From: Deltaproteobacteria bacterium
GTDB taxonomy: Bacteria; Desulfobacterota; Deferrisomatia; Deferrisomatales; JACRMM01
Reading direction: 5' to 3'
Length of the DNA stretch: 64,000 nt
Assembly (NCBI GenBank): GCA_016214985.1
Contig: JACRMM010000015.1
Coordinates: forward strand, 62,001-126,000
Both the position numbers and the translations under genes were made by a program. The notes under the pieces are model-generated. The model saw nothing but the letters and a program-made list of their open reading frames with translations, did no database searches and was not told the origin of the DNA. This document shows, in pieces, positions 16,656 to 26,100 of this stretch (position 1 is the stretch's first letter; each line of letters opens with the position of its first letter).

Positions 16656-17770
16656 GGACGCCGAGCCGTGAGAGGTCGGGTGCGCCCCCGTGCGGCGCCC
16701 GGCGCGCGGGGGCCCGGGTTCTCGTGGTCGACGACAGCCCCTACACCCGGCAGACGCTGAAGGCAATGGCCGAGGACGTGCCCGGAGTCGGTAGCGTGGA
16801 CCTCGCCGGCAACGGCCGGATCGCCCTGGCCAAGGCCCTTCGGCGCCCTCCAGATCTGGTGATCCTGGATCTGGCGATGCCGGTCATGGACGGCTTTACC
16901 TTCCTTCGGATCTTCCGGGGCCACAGCGACGCCCCGGTCTTGGTGGTGAGCTCCCACGCGGACCTCGGCAACTTGGAGAAGGCGCTGGAGCTCGGGGCCT
17001 CCGGCTTCGTTTCCAAGCCGGAGGATCCGTACCGCAACCTCTCCGTGATCGCCGAGGAGCTGACCCTGAAGATCAGCCGCTGGGTCGGCGAGACGCCGGC
17101 CGGAGGCGCCAGCGCGCCTCGCGTGGTCGCGGCTGCGAAGACTTCGTCGTTTCCCGTCATCGCGATCGGTTCCTCTTCGGGCGGGCCGTCGACCGTCCAG
17201 TACCTCCTCTCCAGCCTGCCCGCCGAGATGGGGGCCGCGGTCCTCATCGCTCAGCACATGCCGCCGGGCTTCACGGAAAGCTTCGCGAAGCGCCTCGGGA
17301 GCCTGCTCCCCATCGCTGTGCGAGAGGCCCGCCACGGCGAGCCGGTGCGGGCGGGTGAAGTGCTCGTGAGCCCGGGAGGGCACCACATGCGGGTCCGGCG
17401 CGGCGACGAGGGGGTGCAGGTCGAGCTCGAGCCCGGCGGCGACGCCCTCTGGGTTCCGAGCGTGGATCGGCTGTTCCAGAGTTGCGCGGAGGTCTTCGGA
17501 CACCTCCTAACGGCGGTGGTCCTGACCGGTATGGGGCGCGACGGCGCGGACGGGGTGCGGGACGTCAAGGCCCGAGGCGGGCGGACGTTGGCGGAGTCGG
17601 AAGAGACGGCCGCGATCTATGGGATGCCCCGGGAAGCGGCGGCGACCGGGTGCGTCGACGAGGTTCTGGCGCTTCCGGAGATCGCCGTGCGCCTGATCCG
17701 AACCGCCGCAGCGCCGCGGCCCGGCCGCCCCAGCCCCCGTTCCGCGGACGATCCGTCGCCCGGCGACTGA
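16652..17770 (+). CDS. cheB: Chemoreceptor glutamate methylesterase CheB
   Basis: A 372-residue CheB. The receiver domain (residues about 22-140) has the acidic pair VVDDS and phosphoacceptor Asp73 in ILDLAMPVMDG. The C-terminal methylesterase domain contains the catalytic serine loop GSSSGGPSTVQ, histidine AQHMPPGF and aspartate TGMGRDGADG. It removes methyl groups from receptors for adaptation after phosphorylation by CheA. The start is a GTG overlapping the cheW stop (GTGA). The matching methyltransferase CheR is not in the window. Confidence 0.95.
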   Translation: MRTPSRERSGAPPCGARRAGARVLVVDDSPYTRQTLKAMAEDVPGVGSVDLAGNGRIALAKALRRPPDLVILDLAMPVMDGFTFLRIFRGHSDAPVLVVSSHADLGNLEKALELGASGFVSKPEDPYRNLSVIAEELTLKISRWVGETPAGGASAPRVVAAAKTSSFPVIAIGSSSGGPSTVQYLLSSLPAEMGAAVLIAQHMPPGFTESFAKRLGSLLPIAVREARHGEPVRAGEVLVSPGGHHMRVRRGDEGVQVELEPGGDALWVPSVDRLFQSCAEVFGHLLTAVVLTGMGRDGADGVRDVKARGGRTLAESEETAAIYGMPREAAATGCVDEVLALPEIAVRLIRTAAAPRPGRPSPRSADDPSPGD

Positions 17771-17872
17771 TCGTCCTGCCCGCTCCCAGGGGCGCCCGTC
17801 CTGGGGGCGGCCCGTTCACCCCTGGATCAGCGGCCCCCTCCCCGATCGTCCCGACGCGCTCCCCGATTCGCC

Positions 17873-17902
17873 TTGAAAGATGGCCCCTCGCTTGACTATG
17901 AT
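17873..17902 (+). promoter_or_regulatory. Promoter of the lipoprotein/alr/mla run
   Basis: -35 TTGAAA (17873-17878), an 18-base spacer and -10 TATGAT (17897-17902) precede the lipoprotein gene by about 70 bases. The match is good for a sigma-70 type promoter and it may drive the whole run to mlaD. Confidence 0.55.
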
Positions 17903-17970
17903 CGGAACCCCGCGCTTTGGGACGGGGGGGCCCTTGCCCGTTTCTCGGTTACCGAGGAGGAGAGTCTCAG

Positions 17971-18486
17971 ATGGTTCAATCTCGCTGCAGCCGTGCCGGT
18001 CTTGTGGTGCTGCTTGCGTCGCTCGGTCTGGCCTGGACGGCCGGATGCCTCGGGCCCCTGGCCCTCAAGGAGGTACCGCCGCCGGCGCCCGTGAGGCCCG
18101 CCGCTCCGGAGGTGAAGGCAGCCCCGGCTTCGACCCTCGATCCCCGCGAGGAGCGCCAACTCGGCAAGGATCTCGTCCGGGACGTGGAACAGTACTTCCG
18201 CCTCCTCAAGGAGAAGAACGTCGAAGACGCGGCCGCGTTCGTGGATCCCCAGTACCGCGCGGCCTATCAAGACGACCTCTGGACCTTCGTGGCCAACTAC
18301 GCCATCGAGAGTGCGCAGGTGGAGAGCCAGCAGCTCTTTCCCCAGGTCGATGGTCTGATGGCCAAGGTGAAGGTGGGGCGAACCCTGTTCGAGAAGGGAT
18401 CGGTGGTGCCCAAGAAGTCCGAGGTTTGGATGACCTGGACGCGCAAGGACGGGCGGTGGGTGATCCGGCCCCAGGAACAGAAGTGA
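17971..18486 (+). CDS. Predicted lipoprotein
   Basis: A 171-residue protein. The start at ATG 17971 follows GAGGAGGAG and gives a lipoprotein signal: basic SRCSR, a hydrophobic core and a lipobox-like TAGC with Cys26. After a proline/alanine-rich linker the mature part is an NTF2-like or DUF-type alpha+beta domain (DVEQYFRLLKEKNVEDAAAF ... WVIRPQEQ). It is probably anchored in the outer or inner membrane. It lies in front of alr and the mla genes, consistent with an envelope role, but the family is not recognised. Confidence 0.75.
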   Translation: MVQSRCSRAGLVVLLASLGLAWTAGCLGPLALKEVPPPAPVRPAAPEVKAAPASTLDPREERQLGKDLVRDVEQYFRLLKEKNVEDAAAFVDPQYRAAYQDDLWTFVANYAIESAQVESQQLFPQVDGLMAKVKVGRTLFEKGSVVPKKSEVWMTWTRKDGRWVIRPQEQK

Positions 18487-18513
18487 CGTCCTGCCCCTTT
18501 CGGCAGGGGACCG

Positions 18514-19716
18514 ATGGCTCCGGGGCCTCGACCGTCGGTCGAGGAGGCGGCGGCGAGCGGGAACCCTCCTGAGCCTACCGTGATCGAAGCCTCCCCGAGG
18601 CCCTTCCGTCCCACGGTCGCCCGCGTGGACCTCGCGGCCGTGGCGACCAACTTTCACCTTCTTCGAACGGTTGCCGCGCCCTCCGAGATCTGCGCGGTGG
18701 TCAAGGCCAATGCCTATGGTCACGGTGTCGGGCCGGTGGCGCGTCGGCTCGAGGCCGAAGGGTGTCGCCGATTTGCCGTGGGCACCGTGGACGAGGGGCA
18801 GGAGCTCCGGGCGGCGGGGGTCGGCGGCGAGGTGTGGCTCCTCCAGGGGGCTCCGACCGGGGGTGTCCCGCTCCTGCGGGATCTGCGTCTGACGCCCGTG
18901 ATCTCCGGCCTCGACGCCTTGGAGGCCCTGGGAGAGCGGGTCGGCCGGGACGGCGGCTCCCTTGCCGTGCATCTGAAGTTCGACACCGGGATGGGGCGCC
19001 TCGGACTGGCGGTCGGGGAGGTCGGCGAAGCGGCCGAGTCCCTGCGGCGGCACCCGGGGCTTCGGCTCGAGGGGGTCGCGACGCACTTCGCGCGGGCCGG
19101 GGAGTCCGCCGCGGTGACGCGGGAGCAGATTCGCCTCTTCGACAACGTGCGCAGTGCCCTTCGGTCCCTCGGGCTGGAGCCACCGGTGGTTCACGCGGCG
19201 AACTCGGCCGCGTGCTTGACCGAGCCCTCGGCCCGATACACCTGCGTGCGGCTGGGGATCGCACTCTACGGGGTCACCCCGGAGCCGAGCCTCGAGAACG
19301 CGGTCGCCCTCCGGCCGGCGCTCTCCTGGGTGACGGAGGTCGAGCATGTGCGCGAGGTCAGCGCCGGGACCCCGGTCTCCTACGGGGGTACCTTCGTCAC
19401 GGGGCGGCCGACCCGGCTCGCGGTGATCCCGGTGGGGTACGCCGACGGATATCGCCGGGCCCTGGGCAACCGGGGCATGGTCCTGGTTCAGGGCCAGCCG
19501 GCGCCGGTCGTGGGGCGCGTGTGCATGGACCTGGCCGTCGTCGACGTGACCGACGTCGATGCGGTGTCCGAGGGTGACGAGGTCGTGCTCCTGGGGGCCC
19601 AGGGGTCGAACGAAATCTCCGCCGGCCGGATGGCCGCGTGGCTCGATACGATCCCGTACGAAGTACTCTGCGCCATCGGCCCGCGCGTGCCGCGGGTCTG
19701 CGAGGATGGCCGATGA
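18514..19716 (+). CDS. alr: Alanine racemase
   Basis: A 400-residue PLP enzyme converting L- to D-alanine for peptidoglycan. The PLP lysine is Lys64 in AVVKANAYGHG; the second catalytic tyrosine is in the TPVSYGGTF motif; RLGIALYGVTP and CMDLAVVDVTDVD are further family signatures. The N-terminal 30 residues before RPTVARVDL are an extension, so a start further in, such as GTG near VIEASPRP, is possible. The gene overlaps mlaE (ATGA). Confidence 0.95.
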   Translation: MAPGPRPSVEEAAASGNPPEPTVIEASPRPFRPTVARVDLAAVATNFHLLRTVAAPSEICAVVKANAYGHGVGPVARRLEAEGCRRFAVGTVDEGQELRAAGVGGEVWLLQGAPTGGVPLLRDLRLTPVISGLDALEALGERVGRDGGSLAVHLKFDTGMGRLGLAVGEVGEAAESLRRHPGLRLEGVATHFARAGESAAVTREQIRLFDNVRSALRSLGLEPPVVHAANSAACLTEPSARYTCVRLGIALYGVTPEPSLENAVALRPALSWVTEVEHVREVSAGTPVSYGGTFVTGRPTRLAVIPVGYADGYRRALGNRGMVLVQGQPAPVVGRVCMDLAVVDVTDVDAVSEGDEVVLLGAQGSNEISAGRMAAWLDTIPYEVLCAIGPRVPRVCEDGR

Positions 19717-20483
19717 CCGTGCTTCTGGAGCTGTTCGGCCGGCTGGTGATCGAGAGGATCGAGGAGGTCGGGCGCCTGAGCCTCTTCCTCTTGGACACCG
19801 TGCGCCAGGCGTTCGTCCTCCCGGTGCGCTGGCGGTTGCTGGTGCGCCAGATGGAGTTCGTCGGGGTCCGCTCGGTGTCGGTGGTGGTCCTGACCGGCAC
19901 GTTCACGGGCATGGTCCTTGCTTTGCAGAGCTCCTACGGCTTCCGCAAGTTCGGGGCCGAGGGGCTGGTGGGGACGACGGTCGCCCTCTCCATGACCCGC
20001 GAGCTCGGCCCGGTGCTCACGAGCCTCATGGTCACGGCGCGCGCGGGCTCGGCCATGGCGGCTGAGCTCGGCACCATGCGGGTGACCGAGCAGATCGACG
20101 CCCTCGTGGTGATGGCGGTCGAGCCGGTGCGCTACCTCGTGGTTCCCAGGATCCTCGCCGCGCTTGCGATGCTGCCGGTCTTATGCGTGGTCTCCGACTT
20201 CGTCGGCATCATCGGGGGGTACTTCGTGGGCGTGAAGCTCCTGGGGATCAACTCCGGAGTGTACGTCTCCAACACGGTGAAGTACCTGGAGATCCCCGAC
20301 GTCTTCAACGGCCTCATCAAGGCTGCCTGCTTCGGTCTCATCCTGGCGGCCGTGGGATGTTACAAAGGGTTCAACGCCCGGGGTGGAGCCCAGGGCGTCG
20401 GGCGGGCGACCACGGAGGCCGTGGTGCTCGCATCGGTGCTCATCCTGGTCAACGACTACTTCCTCACCGCCATCATGTTCTAG
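19713..20483 (+). CDS. mlaE: Mla lipid-transport ABC permease MlaE
   Basis: A 256-residue inner-membrane permease with five to six hydrophobic segments. The family signatures TGTFTGMVLALQSSYGFRKF and MTRELGPVLTSLMVTARAGS (cytoplasmic coupling region) are clear. With MlaF and MlaD it forms the complex that moves phospholipids between the inner membrane and the periplasm. The start overlaps the alr stop, giving the ATP-binding and substrate-binding genes a common transcript. Confidence 0.95.
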   Translation: MTVLLELFGRLVIERIEEVGRLSLFLLDTVRQAFVLPVRWRLLVRQMEFVGVRSVSVVVLTGTFTGMVLALQSSYGFRKFGAEGLVGTTVALSMTRELGPVLTSLMVTARAGSAMAAELGTMRVTEQIDALVVMAVEPVRYLVVPRILAALAMLPVLCVVSDFVGIIGGYFVGVKLLGINSGVYVSNTVKYLEIPDVFNGLIKAACFGLILAAVGCYKGFNARGGAQGVGRATTEAVVLASVLILVNDYFLTAIMF

Positions 20484-20492
20484 GAGGCGGCG

Positions 20493-21251
20493 ATGGATGA
20501 GGCGGCGATCGAGTTCGTGGGGGTTCACAAGGCATTCCGGGGCCAGAAGGTCCTCGACGGGGTCGACCTGAAGATCGTCAAGGGGTGCACCACGGTCATC
20601 ATCGGCCGAAGCGGAGGCGGCAAGAGCGTCGCCATCAAGCACATGATCGGCCTGCTGCGACCCGACCGGGGGAGGATCCTCGTGGGAGGGCAGGACGTCC
20701 TGCCCCTGAGCCCGAAGGAGATGAACACCGTCCGCCGCCGCTTCGGCATGCTCTTCCAGGAAGGCGCCTTGTTCGACTCCATGACCGTCGGTGAAAACGT
20801 GGCGTTTCCGCTGATCGAGCACACGCGGCTCTCCCGCGCCGAGATCGACGCCCGAGTGTCGGAGCTCTTGCGCGTGGTGGGCCTGCCGGGGACCGAAGAG
20901 AAGATGCCCTCCGAGCTCTCCGGGGGCATGCGAAAGCGCGTGGGCCTCGCACGGGCCCTCATCCTCGAGCCGGAGATCGTGCTCTTCGACGAGCCCACCT
21001 CGGGCCTGGATCCCATCATGGCGGACGCCATCGACGAGCTCATTCGGGCGACCCAGGAGAGCTCCGGGCGCACGTACGTGGTAATCAGCCACGACATCCG
21101 CGCGACCTTCAAGATCGCCCACTACATTGCCATGCTGTACGAAGGCAGGATCATCGCCTACGGCACTCCGGACGAGATCCGTTCCAACCCCAACCCCTTC
21201 CTTCGGCAGTTCCTCAAGGGGAGCACCGAGGGACCGATCGCGATCCACTGA
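20493..21251 (+). CDS. mlaF: Mla lipid-transport ABC ATPase MlaF
   Basis: A 252-residue ABC ATPase. Walker A is GRSGGGKS, the ABC signature LSGGMRKRV, Walker B EIVLFDEPTSGLDP and the switch histidine is in VISHDI. It powers the MlaE permease. An AGGAGGCGG site lies before ATG 20493. Confidence 0.96.
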   Translation: MDEAAIEFVGVHKAFRGQKVLDGVDLKIVKGCTTVIIGRSGGGKSVAIKHMIGLLRPDRGRILVGGQDVLPLSPKEMNTVRRRFGMLFQEGALFDSMTVGENVAFPLIEHTRLSRAEIDARVSELLRVVGLPGTEEKMPSELSGGMRKRVGLARALILEPEIVLFDEPTSGLDPIMADAIDELIRATQESSGRTYVVISHDIRATFKIAHYIAMLYEGRIIAYGTPDEIRSNPNPFLRQFLKGSTEGPIAIH

Positions 21252-21261
21252 GGAGCCCGGC

Positions 21262-22989
21262 ATGAAACGCATGTCGCCGGAGGCGAAGGTGGGGCTGCTA
21301 GTCCTCGCAGGGCTGCTCATCCTGGTCTACATGGCCCTGCGGGTCGGCAAGCTCGGGTTCGGGCCCCAGGGCGGCTACACCCTGTATCTGCGCCTCGACA
21401 ACGCCTCGGGTCTCAACAAGGACGGCGAGGTGCTGGTCGCGGGCATCCCGGTGGGCCAAATCGACGAGATCCGCCTCGAGGGGAAGAGGGCGCTGCTCGT
21501 GCTGCACATCCGCGACGGGGTCCAGTTGCCGCGCGACAGCACGGCGAGCGTGAGGACCCACGGGGTCCTCGGCGAGAGGTTCGTGGAAGTGGTTCCGGGC
21601 GCGAGCCCCGAGTTCCTCCGAGACGGGGACGTCCTCAACGCCGGTCCGCCGCCGGGCGACCTGGATCGCCTGGTCGCCCGCCTGACGGACATCTCGAAGG
21701 ACGTAAAGCAGGTGACCGAGCGCCTCGCCAACGTGTTCGGCACGCCCCAGGGCGAGCAGAATCTGCGCGACATCGTGGCCGGGCTGCGCGACACCGCCAC
21801 AGGGCTGCGCGACGTGGTCGCCGCCAACCGCCAGGCGCTCAAGGAGACGATCGCAAACTTGAGGGCGCTCACCGCGGAGTTTCGCGAGATGCTCGCCGCC
21901 AATCGCCAGAACATTGACGACACGCTCGCCAGCGCACGCAGCTTCTCTCAGACGCTCGCCGAGCGCACGCCCCGCATCGCGGACAGCCTGGAGAAGCTCA
22001 CCGGCGACCTGGACCAGGTGGTCACCGAGAACCGCGACGACCTGCGGCAGACGCTGACCAACCTGAGGGAGTCGACCGCAAAGCTCTCGGGAACGATCGA
22101 CGCTGCCCAGGAGTTGTTGATCGCTGCTCGGAGTCCCCAGGGGACGCTGGGCAGGCTCATGACCGACGACTCGCTCTACCGCGATCTGCGCAGCGCCGCG
22201 GGCGAGCTCAACGCCGTCCTGGGGCGCATGGACAAAGGAGAGGGGACGCTCGGCAAGCTCCTGTCCGACGACTCCCTGTACACCGAGCTGGAGGGGAGCG
22301 CCGCGAACCTGAAGAGCATCGCCGAGAAGATCGACAAGGGGGAGGGGACGCTCGGCAAGCTCGTCAACGATAAGAGCGTGCACGACAATCTCAACTCCAC
22401 GCTCACCGGGATCACCGAGTTCGTCTCCGGGGGCAACCGCCTGCAGTTCGAGGTCGGCTTCGAGAGCGACTACCTCGCGGCCCTGGGGAAGAGCAAGAGT
22501 TCCTTCAACGTCGACGTTCGGCCTCGTCAGGACCGCTTCTACCGGTTCTCCCTCGTCAATGACCCCCGCGGCAAGGAGTCGACGGAGACGCTGGAGATCA
22601 AGAACGAGATCACCGGGCAGATGGAGAAGGTCAAGAAGACGAAGACCGAGGACAAGTTCAAGGTATCGGCCCAAGTCGCGAAGCGGTTCTCCTTCCTGAC
22701 CCTGCGGGGCGGGCTCATCGAGTCGTCCGGCGGGGCCGGCGCGGATCTGAGCTTCTGGGACGACCGACTCAAGTTGACGCTCGACGCCTTCGACTTTGCG
22801 CGCAACGACGGGGGTCCCCACGTTACCCTTGGCGCGCGCTGGGACTTTCTCCAGCACTTCTACGTGACCGGAGGCCTGGACGACTTCCTCTACTCCAAGC
22901 GCTCCGACGTATTCGTGGGCGCCGGCGTTCGATTCCTGGACGACGATCTCAAGTACATCCTCTCGCCGGCGGCGAGTTTCATCAAGTGA
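21262..22989 (+). CDS. mlaD: MlaD/MCE-domain protein with repeated C-terminal motifs
   Basis: A 575-residue membrane-anchored MCE protein, far longer than E. coli MlaD (about 180). One N-terminal membrane helix (VGLLVLAGLLILVYMAL) and one MCE domain (about 30-130) are followed by a long helical region. Near residues 290-395 three copies of a GTLGKL.xDxSLY-type motif occur (GTLGRLMTDDSLY, GTLGKLLSDDSLY, GTLGKLVNDKSVH). The C-terminal 200 residues are beta-rich, resembling an outer-membrane-like barrel segment ending in KYILSPAASF. Such a chain could bridge the periplasm; that is inference. Confidence 0.92.
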   Translation: MKRMSPEAKVGLLVLAGLLILVYMALRVGKLGFGPQGGYTLYLRLDNASGLNKDGEVLVAGIPVGQIDEIRLEGKRALLVLHIRDGVQLPRDSTASVRTHGVLGERFVEVVPGASPEFLRDGDVLNAGPPPGDLDRLVARLTDISKDVKQVTERLANVFGTPQGEQNLRDIVAGLRDTATGLRDVVAANRQALKETIANLRALTAEFREMLAANRQNIDDTLASARSFSQTLAERTPRIADSLEKLTGDLDQVVTENRDDLRQTLTNLRESTAKLSGTIDAAQELLIAARSPQGTLGRLMTDDSLYRDLRSAAGELNAVLGRMDKGEGTLGKLLSDDSLYTELEGSAANLKSIAEKIDKGEGTLGKLVNDKSVHDNLNSTLTGITEFVSGGNRLQFEVGFESDYLAALGKSKSSFNVDVRPRQDRFYRFSLVNDPRGKESTETLEIKNEITGQMEKVKKTKTEDKFKVSAQVAKRFSFLTLRGGLIESSGGAGADLSFWDDRLKLTLDAFDFARNDGGPHVTLGARWDFLQHFYVTGGLDDFLYSKRSDVFVGAGVRFLDDDLKYILSPAASFIK

Positions 22990-23068
22990 GCGGCGCGGCG
23001 GCTCCCAAGCGGAGTCCCGGCAATTGGCGATCCAGAACTGATTCCCGACCGTGACCGAGAGGGTTCCC

Positions 23069-23668
23069 ATGGCAAAGATCCAGAGGGCCGTCGTGAGTGT
23101 GTCCGACAAGACCGGAGTGGTGGAGTTCGCGCGCCAGCTGCGCGAGCGCGGCGTCGAGATCCTCTCGACCGGGGGCACGGCGCGTTCCCTTCAAGAGGCG
23201 GGGCTCGACGTGACGGAGGTGAGTGCGTACACGGGCTTTCCGGAGATGCTCGACGGCCGCGTGAAGACGCTGCACCCGAAGATCTACGGGGGGATCCTGG
23301 GCCTGCGCGACCGCCCGGATCACGCGGCCACGATGCAGGAGCACGGGATCGAGCCCATCGATCTCGTGGCCGTGAATCTCTACCCCTTCGAGAGGACCGT
23401 GGCCGGCGCCGGGTGCACGGTGGAGGAGGCGGTGGAGCAGATCGACATCGGCGGGCCGTGCATGATCCGGGCGTCGGCCAAGAACCATCGGTTCGTGACG
23501 GTCGTCGTGGACCCGACCGACTACCCCCGAGTGATCGCCGACATGGATCGGCAGGGCGGCGCCGTGAGCCGTGAGCTCAACTTCGAGCTCGCGGTCAAGG
23601 CGTACCGCCGCACCTCGGAGTACGATGCGGCCATCGCCGGCTGGCTCACGGGGCGAGGGCCCGCATGA
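23069..23668 (+). CDS. purH: Stand-alone IMP cyclohydrolase (PurH N-terminal domain)
   Basis: A 199-residue protein equal to the MGS-like N-terminal domain of bifunctional Pur[34 protein letters not shown], and [15 protein letters not shown]. It closes the IMP ring from FAICAR. The C-terminal AICAR transformylase domain, normally another 300 residues, is absent; the frame stops cleanly at an ATGA overlap with purD. This is therefore a natural single-domain gene, as I recall from some sulphate- and metal-reducing bacteria, rather than a truncation. ATG 23069 was preferred, with GAGAGGG upstream. Confidence 0.92.
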   Translation: MAKIQRAVVSVSDKTGVVEFARQLRERGVEILSTGGTARSLQEAGLDVTEVSAYTGFPEMLDGRVKTLHPKIYGGILGLRDRPDHAATMQEHGIEPIDLVAVNLYPFERTVAGAGCTVEEAVEQIDIGGPCMIRASAKNHRFVTVVVDPTDYPRVIADMDRQGGAVSRELNFELAVKAYRRTSEYDAAIAGWLTGRGPA

Positions 23669-24960
23669 AGGTCCTCGTGGTCGGCGGCGGCGGCCGGGAG
23701 CACGCGCTGGTCTGGAAGCTCGCCCAGAGTCCTGTCGTCTCCGAGGTGTACGCGGCGCCCGGCAACGCGGGCACCGCGTCCATCGGCACGAACGTCGCGA
23801 TCGAGGTCGACGACGTGGAGGGGCTGCTCGCTTTCGCGGTTTCCAACGGGATTGGACTGACCGTCGTTGGCCCCGAGGCGCCGCTCGTGCTTGGCCTCGT
23901 CGATCGGTTCCAGGAGCGGAGCCTGCGCGTCTTCGGCCCCACGGCGGCGAGCGCCCGGCTCGAGGGGTCCAAGGCCTTCGCCAAGGCCACGATGCGACGG
24001 TTCGGCGTGCCAACCGCTGACTACGGCGAGTTCGACGACCCGGAGGCGGCCCGGGCGTTCATTCGCCGGCTCGGGGCTCCTCTCGTCGTCAAGGCCGACG
24101 GGCTCGCGGCCGGCAAGGGCGTCGTGATCGCCCGCCGCGTCGAAGACGCGCTGGCGGCCGTGGACGACATGATGGTCGCGGGCGCCTTCGGGGAGGCCGG
24201 CCGACGGGTCGTGGTCGAGGAGTTTCTCGAAGGCGAGGAGGCGAGCTTTCTCGCCTTCTGCGATGGGAAGACCGTGGTACCGATGGCCTCGAGCCAGGAC
24301 CACAAAGCAGTCTTCGACGCAGACCAGGGGCCGAACACCGGCGGCATGGGCGCCTACAGCCCGGCACCGGTCGTCACGGCCGAGATCCATCGCGAGGCCA
24401 TGGAGCGGGTCATGATCCCCATGGTCGACGGGATGGCCCGTGCGGGGACTCCGTACGTCGGCGTACTGTACGCGGGGCTCATGATCCGGGACGGCGCGCT
24501 CAAGGTGCTCGAGTTCAACTGCCGCTTCGGTGACCCGGAGTGCCAGCCCATTGTGATGCGTATGAAGGGCGATCTCGTCCCCGTGCTGGAGGCATGCCTC
24601 GACGGCCGCCTCGACGAGGTTCGGCTGGAGTGGGACCCCCGGGCCGCGGTGTGCGTGGTGCTCGCGTCGGAGGGGTATCCCGGTGCGTACCCCAAGGGGC
24701 TGGAGATCCAGGGGCTCGAAGCGGCGTCGTCCCTGCCCGAGGTGGCGGTCTTCCACGCCGGAACCCGCCGGGGAGAAGGAGGGCGGGTGTTGACGTCCGG
24801 CGGCCGCGTCCTGGGGGTCACCGCGCTCGGGGCCGGCGTGGCAGAAGCGATCGACCGGGCCTACGAGGCCGTGGCGAAGATCCGGTGGCCCGGGATGCAC
24901 TGCCGGAGCGACATCGGCCGAAAAGCCCTGGGCCGCGCAGTGGAGGCCACCGATGGCTGA
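23665..24960 (+). CDS. purD: Phosphoribosylamine-glycine ligase
   Basis: A 431-residue ATP-grasp enzyme forming GAR in purine synthesis. N-terminal [17 protein letters not shown], the ATP-grasp core [14 protein letters not shown], and metal-binding [12 protein letters not shown] are diagnostic. It overlaps purH (4 bases) and purE (8 bases), showing one purine operon. Confidence 0.96.
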   Translation: MKVLVVGGGGREHALVWKLAQSPVVSEVYAAPGNAGTASIGTNVAIEVDDVEGLLAFAVSNGIGLTVVGPEAPLVLGLVDRFQERSLRVFGPTAASARLEGSKAFAKATMRRFGVPTADYGEFDDPEAARAFIRRLGAPLVVKADGLAAGKGVVIARRVEDALAAVDDMMVAGAFGEAGRRVVVEEFLEGEEASFLAFCDGKTVVPMASSQDHKAVFDADQGPNTGGMGAYSPAPVVTAEIHREAMERVMIPMVDGMARAGTPYVGVLYAGLMIRDGALKVLEFNCRFGDPECQPIVMRMKGDLVPVLEACLDGRLDEVRLEWDPRAAVCVVLASEGYPGAYPKGLEIQGLEAASSLPEVAVFHAGTRRGEGGRVLTSGGRVLGVTALGAGVAEAIDRAYEAVAKIRWPGMHCRSDIGRKALGRAVEATDG

Positions 24961-25462
24961 GGCGCCGAAGGTCCTGATCCTGATGGGAAGCGACTCGGAC
25001 CTCCCGGTGCTCCGGGAGGCGTCGGAGTTCTTTACCTCCGTCGGGGTGCCGTGGGGCATGCGAGTCAGCTCCGCCCACCGCACGCCCGAGCGCACGCGCG
25101 AGCTGGTGGCCGAGGCCGAGGCGCAGGGGGTTCAGGTGTTCCTCTGCGCCGCGGGCATGGCCGCGCACCTGGCCGGGGTGGTGGCGGCCGAGACCACGCG
25201 GCCCGTCATCGGCATCCCCGTGGACGCCTCGCCCCTGGGGGGGCTCGATGCGCTGCTTTCCACGGTCCAGATGCCCCCGGGCGTGCCGGTGGCGACCATG
25301 GCCATCGGCAAGGCCGGGGCGCGAAACGCAGCCATCCTCGCCACCCAGATCCTGGCGCTCTCCGACCCCTCCCTGGCGGCTCGCCTGAAGGGGCTGAAAC
25401 GGGAGCTGGCCGCTGCCGTGGAAGCCAAGGACGCCGCGCTCCAGTCTTTGCTGGGGACGTGA
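24953..25462 (+). CDS. purE: N5-carboxyaminoimidazole ribonucleotide mutase
   Basis: A 169-residue class I Pur[10 protein letters not shown] at the N-terminus, SAHRTPER and [17 protein letters not shown] are the active-site motifs that bind the CAIR substrate. It overlaps purD by eight bases. Confidence 0.96.
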   Translation: MAEAPKVLILMGSDSDLPVLREASEFFTSVGVPWGMRVSSAHRTPERTRELVAEAEAQGVQVFLCAAGMAAHLAGVVAAETTRPVIGIPVDASPLGGLDALLSTVQMPPGVPVATMAIGKAGARNAAILATQILALSDPSLAARLKGLKRELAAAVEAKDAALQSLLGT

Positions 25463-25489
25463 CGACAGCCGTTCTGTTGGCAGCCTTTC

Positions 25490-25518
25490 TTGACCCCCGT
25501 TTGGCTCTGTGCTATATC
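25490..25518 (+). promoter_or_regulatory. Promoter of the cytochrome c gene
   Basis: -35 TTGACC (25490-25495), a 17-base spacer and -10 TATATC (25513-25518). It starts a separate transcript about 70 bases ahead of the cytochrome gene. Confidence 0.6.
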
Positions 25519-25588
25519 ATCGCCGCTCGATTCACGAAGCCCTCCGCCGGAGGGCGTCTCTGCAACCAACCAAGGAGGTACCACGAAC

Positions 25589-25957
25589 ATGAAGAAGATC
25601 ATCCTCGTCGCATCGTCCGCCCTGTTCGCCCTCGGCCTCTGCCTCGGCTCCGCCCAGGCGGTCGATGCCCCGAAGGCCCCCGTGAAGGTCACCAACTACG
25701 GCAAGAAGGATGTGGTGACGTTCGACCACGCCAAGCACGCGAAGGACACGAAGTGCGAGGAGTGCCACCACAAGAAGGGCAATGAGAAGGGCGAGCACAA
25801 GTGCGGCAAGTGCCACGGCAAGGAAGACGACGCGAAGACGAAGGCCCCCAAGATGGAGTCCGCGGCCCACAAGAAGGACCTGGGCGTGTGCTACAAGTGC
25901 CATAAGGCCGAGGACGCGAAGAACAAGCTGAAGTGCGCCGACTGCCACAAGAAGTAA
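25589..25957 (+). CDS. Tetrahaem class III-type cytochrome c
   Basis: A 122-residue periplasmic cytochrome. A signal peptide ([20 protein letters not shown]) is followed by about 98 mature residues with four CxxCH haem sites: CEECH, CGKCH, CYKCH and CADCH. Spare histidines ([20 protein letters not shown]) can act as sixth ligands, giving bis-His low-potential haems of the c3/c7 kind. The mature protein is extremely lysine-rich, fitting docking to acidic partners. A strong AAGGAGG site lies 11-12 bases before the ATG. It is monocistronic, bounded by its own promoter and two hairpins, and probably carries electrons in anaerobic respiration. Confidence 0.95.
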   Translation: MKKIILVASSALFALGLCLGSAQAVDAPKAPVKVTNYGKKDVVTFDHAKHAKDTKCEECHHKKGNEKGEHKCGKCHGKEDDAKTKAPKMESAAHKKDLGVCYKCHKAEDAKNKLKCADCHKK

Positions 25958-25981
25958 ACGGCGAAGCGCTCTGAGATTCAA

Positions 25982-26011
25982 CGAGAGGGCGGCCCCAGGG
26001 CCGCCCTCTCG
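25982..26011 (+). terminator. Cytochrome gene terminator hairpin
   Basis: A perfect 13-bp stem (25982-25994 with 25999-26011) and a CCAG loop, 25 bases after the cytochrome stop. No T-run follows. Confidence 0.6.
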
Positions 26012-26042
26012 ACGTCGCCCCCCGGCGGTTTCCGCTCTACCC

Positions 26043-26078
26043 ATGCAAACGGCCCTCCCGAAGGAGGGCCGTTTGCAT
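26043..26078. terminator. Bidirectional terminator between convergent genes
   Basis: A perfect 16-bp stem (26043-26058 with 26063-26078) with a CGAA tetraloop. Its outer base pairs are A/T-rich (ATGCAAAC/GTTTGCAT), so it can work in both directions, serving the cytochrome gene and the minus-strand gene ending at 26101. Confidence 0.75.
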
Positions 26079-26100
26079 TAGGCTGCGTCTGAGCCGGCGC

